Source: Stenocarpella maydis
Taxonomy: Eukaryota > Ascomycota > Sordariomycetes > Diaporthales > Diaporthaceae
Length of the DNA stretch: 11,161 bases
Direction: 5' to 3'
NCBI GenBank assembly: GCA_002270565.1
Contig: NQMI01000265.1
Coordinates: 16,006-27,166 of the forward strand
The notes under the pieces are model-generated. The model searched no databases. It saw only the letters and a program-made list of their open reading frames with translations, and was not told the origin of the DNA. Shown here piece after piece: positions 8,064-11,161 of the stretch (position 1 is the stretch's first letter; every line of letters begins with the position of its first letter). A program made the translations under genes and the position numbers.

Positions 8064-8616
8064 TGTTAAACGGAACCGCTCAGCAAGGAGTTACCCCAGA
8101 CTTTTTAGCAAGGAGTTACCCTAGACTTGCGAGTCAGGCGATTTTCGCTAAGTACGCCCAGTGCGTGCGTGACGCAAGATGAGTTTGGTGGCCGTGAGTC
8201 GATTATTTTGGCCTGCATTTGCACCTTAATTTAGACCTCTGCATTACCCTTATTTCTTACCCAAAAAGTATATAACTTAGTGCATTGGATAGCTTGGTTT
8301 CTGAAGTTTATATGTATCCAATTTGGGTATTGCTAGGGCCATGGTTGGCTAGTTGCTTGGAACCAAAGATGGTGTGTTGGAAGGGCGAATTTTCCGGCAT
8401 TTGCAAATTTGCACCAGAGCCTACCGCAGCGTGCCCAGGGGTGAGACGACGTCAGAGGGTATACAAGGAGGGCTTACAGAAGCCCAACTTAATTCAATAC
8501 AAAGTTGTCCAGACCATTGTCAATCGTCCGAATTCGCCTCAGAGCACCATACTGCGACCCTGCCGAAACACACACACGCTGAACTGAATGCTATTCTATA
8601 GCACAAATTCATCAGA
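8064..8616 (+). mobile_element. LTR-A copy 2, nested solo LTR in gag-pol
   Basis: This 553-bp repeat begins TGTTAAAC and ends TTCATCAGA, with ACTGA on both sides. It is nearly identical to the inverted copy at 3-600. It carries two 25-bp units (8084-8128), a TATA-like box at 8460-8466 and a hairpin, ggGCTTacagAAGCcc, at 8470-8485. CpG sites are kept while the host element around it is heavily mutated, so it inserted after the main RIP damage. A 100-codon plus frame (8285-8587) and a partly overlapping 82-codon frame (8353-8601) are open in it. I treat them as incidental to the LTR, since no known protein family matches. Confidence 0.82.
8460..8485 (+). promoter_or_regulatory. TATA-like box and hairpin in LTR-A copy 2
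   Basis: TATACAA (8460-8466) is followed by a 6-bp stem with a 4-nt loop (8470-8485). It corresponds to TATATAA and the same hairpin in copy 1; the one-base difference is a transition. It would direct transcription rightward, antisense to the copia element. Inferred only. Confidence 0.35.
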
Positions 8617-8710
8617 ACTGAAATTCCTTATTAGTCTAAATAGGTTCTTAATAGAGGTCTTTATATATCTAAAGGTATTAGGTTTACATATTATTTCTTT
8701 CCTTTTTAGA

Positions 8711-8752
8711 GTAGTTTATAGACTAGTATTCTTCCTTCTTATATATAAAATA
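8711..8752 (-). other. Decayed CCHC-type zinc knuckle
   Basis: Reads YFIYKKEEY, stop, SINY on the minus strand, in frame with gag and protease. Fungal copia Gag has CFVC...CWS..H here. All three Cys and the His are Tyr, and the Trp codon is TAG; each is one transition away. RNA binding would be lost. Confidence 0.65.
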
Positions 8753-10306
8753 CTTCTTTAGTTTATCTCTTATATGGAAGGGTCTGAATATCCATTAATA
8801 TATGGGTGCTCTTTATTATATAAAAGGTCTTTATAAGAACTAAACATAGGGATAGTTATATAATATCTTTTTTAAATGATTATATAATGTCTTTTAGTAG
8901 TTCTTATAGTTAGAGGTATATTGCTTATTTATTAAATTAATGGTTACTTTATTATGCATTAGAAACTATTACGTGGAGTTTCATTCTATGGCCACTTGGA
9001 TTGCTGTATAAAGGTCTGTAAATAGTGCTTTATATATTAGCTTCAGGTTTATTAGGGTATACTTAAGCTCTAGTACTGTATAATATGCGTGAGATACTGT
9101 TGTATATAGTGCAATTTCGCCCTAGTAGCCTGCCACTAGCGTGCATTAAGCGAGCTAGAGCTTATTAAGAAGGATCTTTAGTACCTCTAGCATTATCTTA
9201 TCCAGGTTCTCCCTCTTGACTTATATGAATAATATGGTTATTTAATTTGCCTAATATTAGCTTTAGTTTATATTAGTATTGAAATATATATTGATTAGAT
9301 TATGTATCTCTTTGTAAGTCTTATCTAGTCTAATATAGTATAGATGGAATTGTTCTGTATAGCCTAATACAATATTAGGGAAGATTGTATAGTATTAGTC
9401 CTCTTATATTTATAGCCTTTGGTAGTAGCTGATGAAGATTTGAGCTTTGTTATATAGGAGGTTGTATGGTTTCCCTGTATAGTTGCGGTCCTTTCTTTAA
9501 CCTTTATAGAAGTTTGATATAGTTTGGGGGTTAATTAGTTTATTCTAAATTATTCTTGTTAGAGATAGGTTGTATGGAGTACTATCTAGATAGATTAAGC
9601 AAGCTATAAGCTCTATATCTAGTTATTATAGGAAGTTGCTTACTTCTTGTATATATCTTGTTTTTAGTAGAATATGTTATATGGGGTAGGTATTAGCTGT
9701 TATAGCTTATATGGTTTATAGGGGTTTATTATATAATTAAACTTGCATTTATAGTTCTTATGTTTTAACTATCTCCTAAGCTTATAAATGTTGTATATCT
9801 TATAGTATATTGCATAAAGAGGTATATATTAGGGTTTAGTTTTATAGTAGATTAGGGGCAGGTTACATAACAACTATATATCTATACTAAAGTATGGTTA
9901 GGATTTGTTTATTAATAAATACCCCTAGAGTAGGAATTCCTTGCTTATTAATTATATCTATTAGTTTATTTTTAAAGATATATGGGACTTAATTAAGTTG
10001 ATAAGAAGTCCACTCTTTAAATGCTAAAATAATTATTATAAGGAGTATCCTTATTTGGAGCTTTATTTGGATGATTTTTATTATAACCTGCGTAAAGTAT
10101 ATAGTAAGTTATATAGAAGATGGGGATGCTTTTAAATTGATTTCGTTATCATTCTAGAATTAGGGGTTGGTAAATTATTGTTATCTTTTAATATTAATTA
10201 TGCTTCCCTTTGTTATTTCTTTATATGTCTAAAGGGGTTGGGTTTGGCTGGAAAGGCTGGAATTGCTGGAAGGGCCTTCCTTAGGGTTGTCTGAGGCGGA
10301 CAATAT
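8711..10306 (-). pseudogene. Copia gag (capsid) remnant with zinc knuckle
   Basis: Gag forms the virus-like particle and its zinc knuckle binds element RNA. In the shared minus-strand frame the capsid core is recognisable by pieces such as YNLLYNKAQIFISYYQRL (about 9420-9475), IVLGYTEQFHLYYIRLDKTY (about 9320-9380), DKIMLEVLKILLNKL (about 9150-9205) and FTDLYTAIQVAIE (about 8980-9025). These resemble fungal copia Gag. The N-terminal part, rich in Ser, Pro and Gln (about 10220-10303), opens next to an ATA codon at 10304-10306 that could be a mutated ATG; this start is a guess. The knuckle at 8711-8752 reads Y-F-I-Y...EEY: each expected Cys, and the His, appears as Tyr, matching single G-to-A or C-to-T changes. 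Numerous stops; non-functional. Confidence 0.75.
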
Positions 10307-10676
10307 AGTAGTATGTCCTCTTCTTAATTTTTATGGGATATTATTGGTTTGTATGGATTGTTGCTTGTTGTATAGTGGTATATACTCTGTTTGTTTTAAT
10401 TATATGTACCTCTATCTTTTACTATTTCTTAATCTTTATTGGGTAGAATAGATATAGTTTATATAAGAAGAAATAGACTTTGTTTTCTAGATAATCCTTT
10501 GTCTCTTGCTGTACTGTAGCTTGATTGGAAGAACTTCTAGGCTCTTAGCATAAGTATATAAGTCTAATTGCTTCTATAGTTTAATCTTTATTCTATAGCA
10601 GCATTTAGGGAATCATATGGGTACTTATTTCTTTACTCTTGCTAATCTATAATTATATTAAGTAATTACTAATTAG
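10307..10676 (-). other. 5' leader between 5' LTR and gag
   Basis: About 370 bp between the 5' LTR and the first gag-like codons. A primer-binding site should begin right next to the LTR at 10676 on the minus strand. The sequence there (CTAATTAGTAATTACT) is too mutated to assign to a tRNA. No open frame of note on the minus strand. A 62-codon plus-strand frame at 10263-10451 is antisense to the gag start and leader. Confidence 0.45.
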
Positions 10677-10891
10677 TATTAAATAGCCTTTATTATATAG
10701 CTGTTCTATATGTATGTATGGTGTTTGTTTAATTGGGTTTTGTAATTTGATGATGATTTTTCTAATTCTTCTGAAATATGGAGGGACTGTATGATGTATA
10801 TTCTTATTCAGATTGTGCGGTGCCCAGTGGGATTAGTTATCCCACCTAGATCAGGTGACCTCATGCGATCAGTCCCAATGCTATTCCAACA
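10677..10891 (-). repeat. 5' LTR of the copia element (LTR-B copy 3)
   Basis: On the minus strand it starts TGTTGGAATAGC and ends at a mutated terminus, TATTAAATAG on the plus strand in place of TGTTGAATGG. It is 215 bp, gap-free against the 3' LTR. Its right half is better preserved than that of the 3' LTR, while its left end is more damaged; GCCATATGGC is destroyed. A perfect 7-bp hairpin, GTGGGAT-tagtt-ATCCCAC, lies at 10827-10845. Promoter and transcript start of the element should lie here. Confidence 0.88.
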
Positions 10892-10896
10892 CTAAG
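10892..10896. repeat. Target-site duplication CTAAG, right
   Basis: Directly follows the CCAACA end of the right LTR and matches 2543-2547 exactly. Confidence 0.8.
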
Positions 10897-11161
10897 TATT
10901 TATTTAGGAATACCTTTAACGGCTTTTAATTACTACTATTATTATGCTTAAAATGATTCCACCTTAAACGACCGTTGAATATAAACCTACCTACTAGGTT
11001 TATTAGCAAAGAGCCAGCTGCGATCATTAGATATAGAGCTATATAAAAATTAAAGTTTAAAAAGCTTATTATTTAATCCATGTAACATAGGTTACCATAG
11101 GGTAGCCAGAACCAGAAAGAAGACACTATAACTTCCTATATAACAAACATTTATATATACC
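10897..11161. other. AT-rich right flank
   Basis: The continuation of the target DNA beyond the copia element. A few CpG-containing words survive (for example acgaccg near 10968) but no gene, repeat or RNA feature could be supported. Confidence 0.4.

Larger units (their letters stand above)
7450..8710 (-). pseudogene. Copia aspartic protease region, split by nested LTR-A
   Basis: The protease cleaved the Gag-Pol polyprotein. In the same minus-strand frame as gag and RT, the sequence DIGVIKFSTIGKSQ has its first codons at 7817-7828. It occupies the place of the D-T/S-G-A active site, followed by a beta-rich stretch and KWGY before integrase, as in fungal copia polyproteins. Thr-to-Ile and Ala-to-Val at the motif are both C-to-T changes. 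The region is interrupted at 8064-8616 by an LTR-A copy plus its 5-bp duplication, 558 bp in all and a multiple of three, so the flanking frames still agree. Many stops are present. The boundary with gag is approximate. Confidence 0.68.
2548..10891 (-). mobile_element. Full-length RIP-degraded Ty1/copia LTR retrotransposon
   Basis: Two 215-bp direct LTRs (2548-2762 and 10677-10891) bound the element, with CTAAG on both outer sides. The minus strand encodes, in order, gag capsid, zinc knuckle, protease, integrase, reverse transcriptase and RNase H remnants. Integrase before RT defines the copia (Pseudoviridae) order. The element spans 8,344 bp, or about 7.8 kb without the nested LTR-A insertion. 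Damage is mainly C/G to T/A transitions with few indels, as in RIP. It cannot encode any working protein and could move only if helped in trans. The ~1.9 kb between RNase H and the 3' LTR is unusually long for the superfamily. Confidence 0.9.

Noticed and set aside
3..8616. LTR-A copies as terminal inverted repeats of one large DNA transposon or Starship-like element
   Set aside because: The second copy has its own 5-bp duplication and splits the copia gag-pol, and the interval ends inside that element; two separate insertions explain it better.
10263..10451. 62-codon plus-strand open frame
   Set aside because: It is antisense to the gag N-terminus and leader, matches nothing recognisable and lacks supporting signals.
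10660..10676. tRNA primer-binding site
   Set aside because: The position is right but the sequence is too AT-mutated to pair with any tRNA end I could name.

Overview
The window looks like a repeat-rich, gene-poor block from a filamentous ascomycete (Pezizomycotina-type) genome. It is very AT-rich, has almost no long open frames, contains a short (TAACCC)n tract of the fungal telomere type, and carries the transition-only decay expected of repeat-induced point mutation (RIP). I see no intact host gene, rRNA, tRNA or CRISPR array. No species is assigned.

Layout. (1) 3-600: minus-strand copy of a ~0.55-0.6 kb LTR-like repeat, here 'LTR-A', which keeps its CpG sites. (2) 602-806: a short LTR-like repeat, 'LTR-B' copy 1, abutting it. 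(3) 807-2542: AT-rich decayed DNA with an interstitial telomeric tract at 1344-1370. (4) 2548-10891: one full-length, RIP-degraded Ty1/copia-type LTR retrotransposon on the minus strand. Its 215-bp LTRs lie at 10677-10891 (5') and 2548-2762 (3'), and a perfect 5-bp target-site duplication CTAAG flanks it. (5) 10897-11161: AT-rich flank with nothing recognisable.

Inside the element, on the minus strand, from high to low coordinates: leader (10307-10676), gag (8711-10306), zinc knuckle (8711-8752), protease (7450-8710), integrase (6480-7449), reverse transcriptase (5330-6350) and RNase H (4690-5260). Gag through RT sits almost entirely in one reading frame, so the ancestor probably encoded a single Gag-Pol polyprotein. 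The frame is now full of stops, and the recognised catalytic and metal-binding residues are changed mostly by G-to-A or C-to-T. A second LTR-A copy (8064-8616), flanked by ACTGA, is inserted in the gag/protease region and shows little decay, so it arrived after the main RIP damage.

The least ordinary part is the ~1.9 kb between RNase H and the 3' LTR (2763-4690). It is unusually long for a copia element and holds a 32-bp minisatellite, two GC-richer islands with little RIP damage, and plus-strand (antisense) open frames. One of these follows a CT-tract and TATA-like layout reminiscent of a fungal promoter. Its function is unknown. It is the best candidate for captured or extra cargo.
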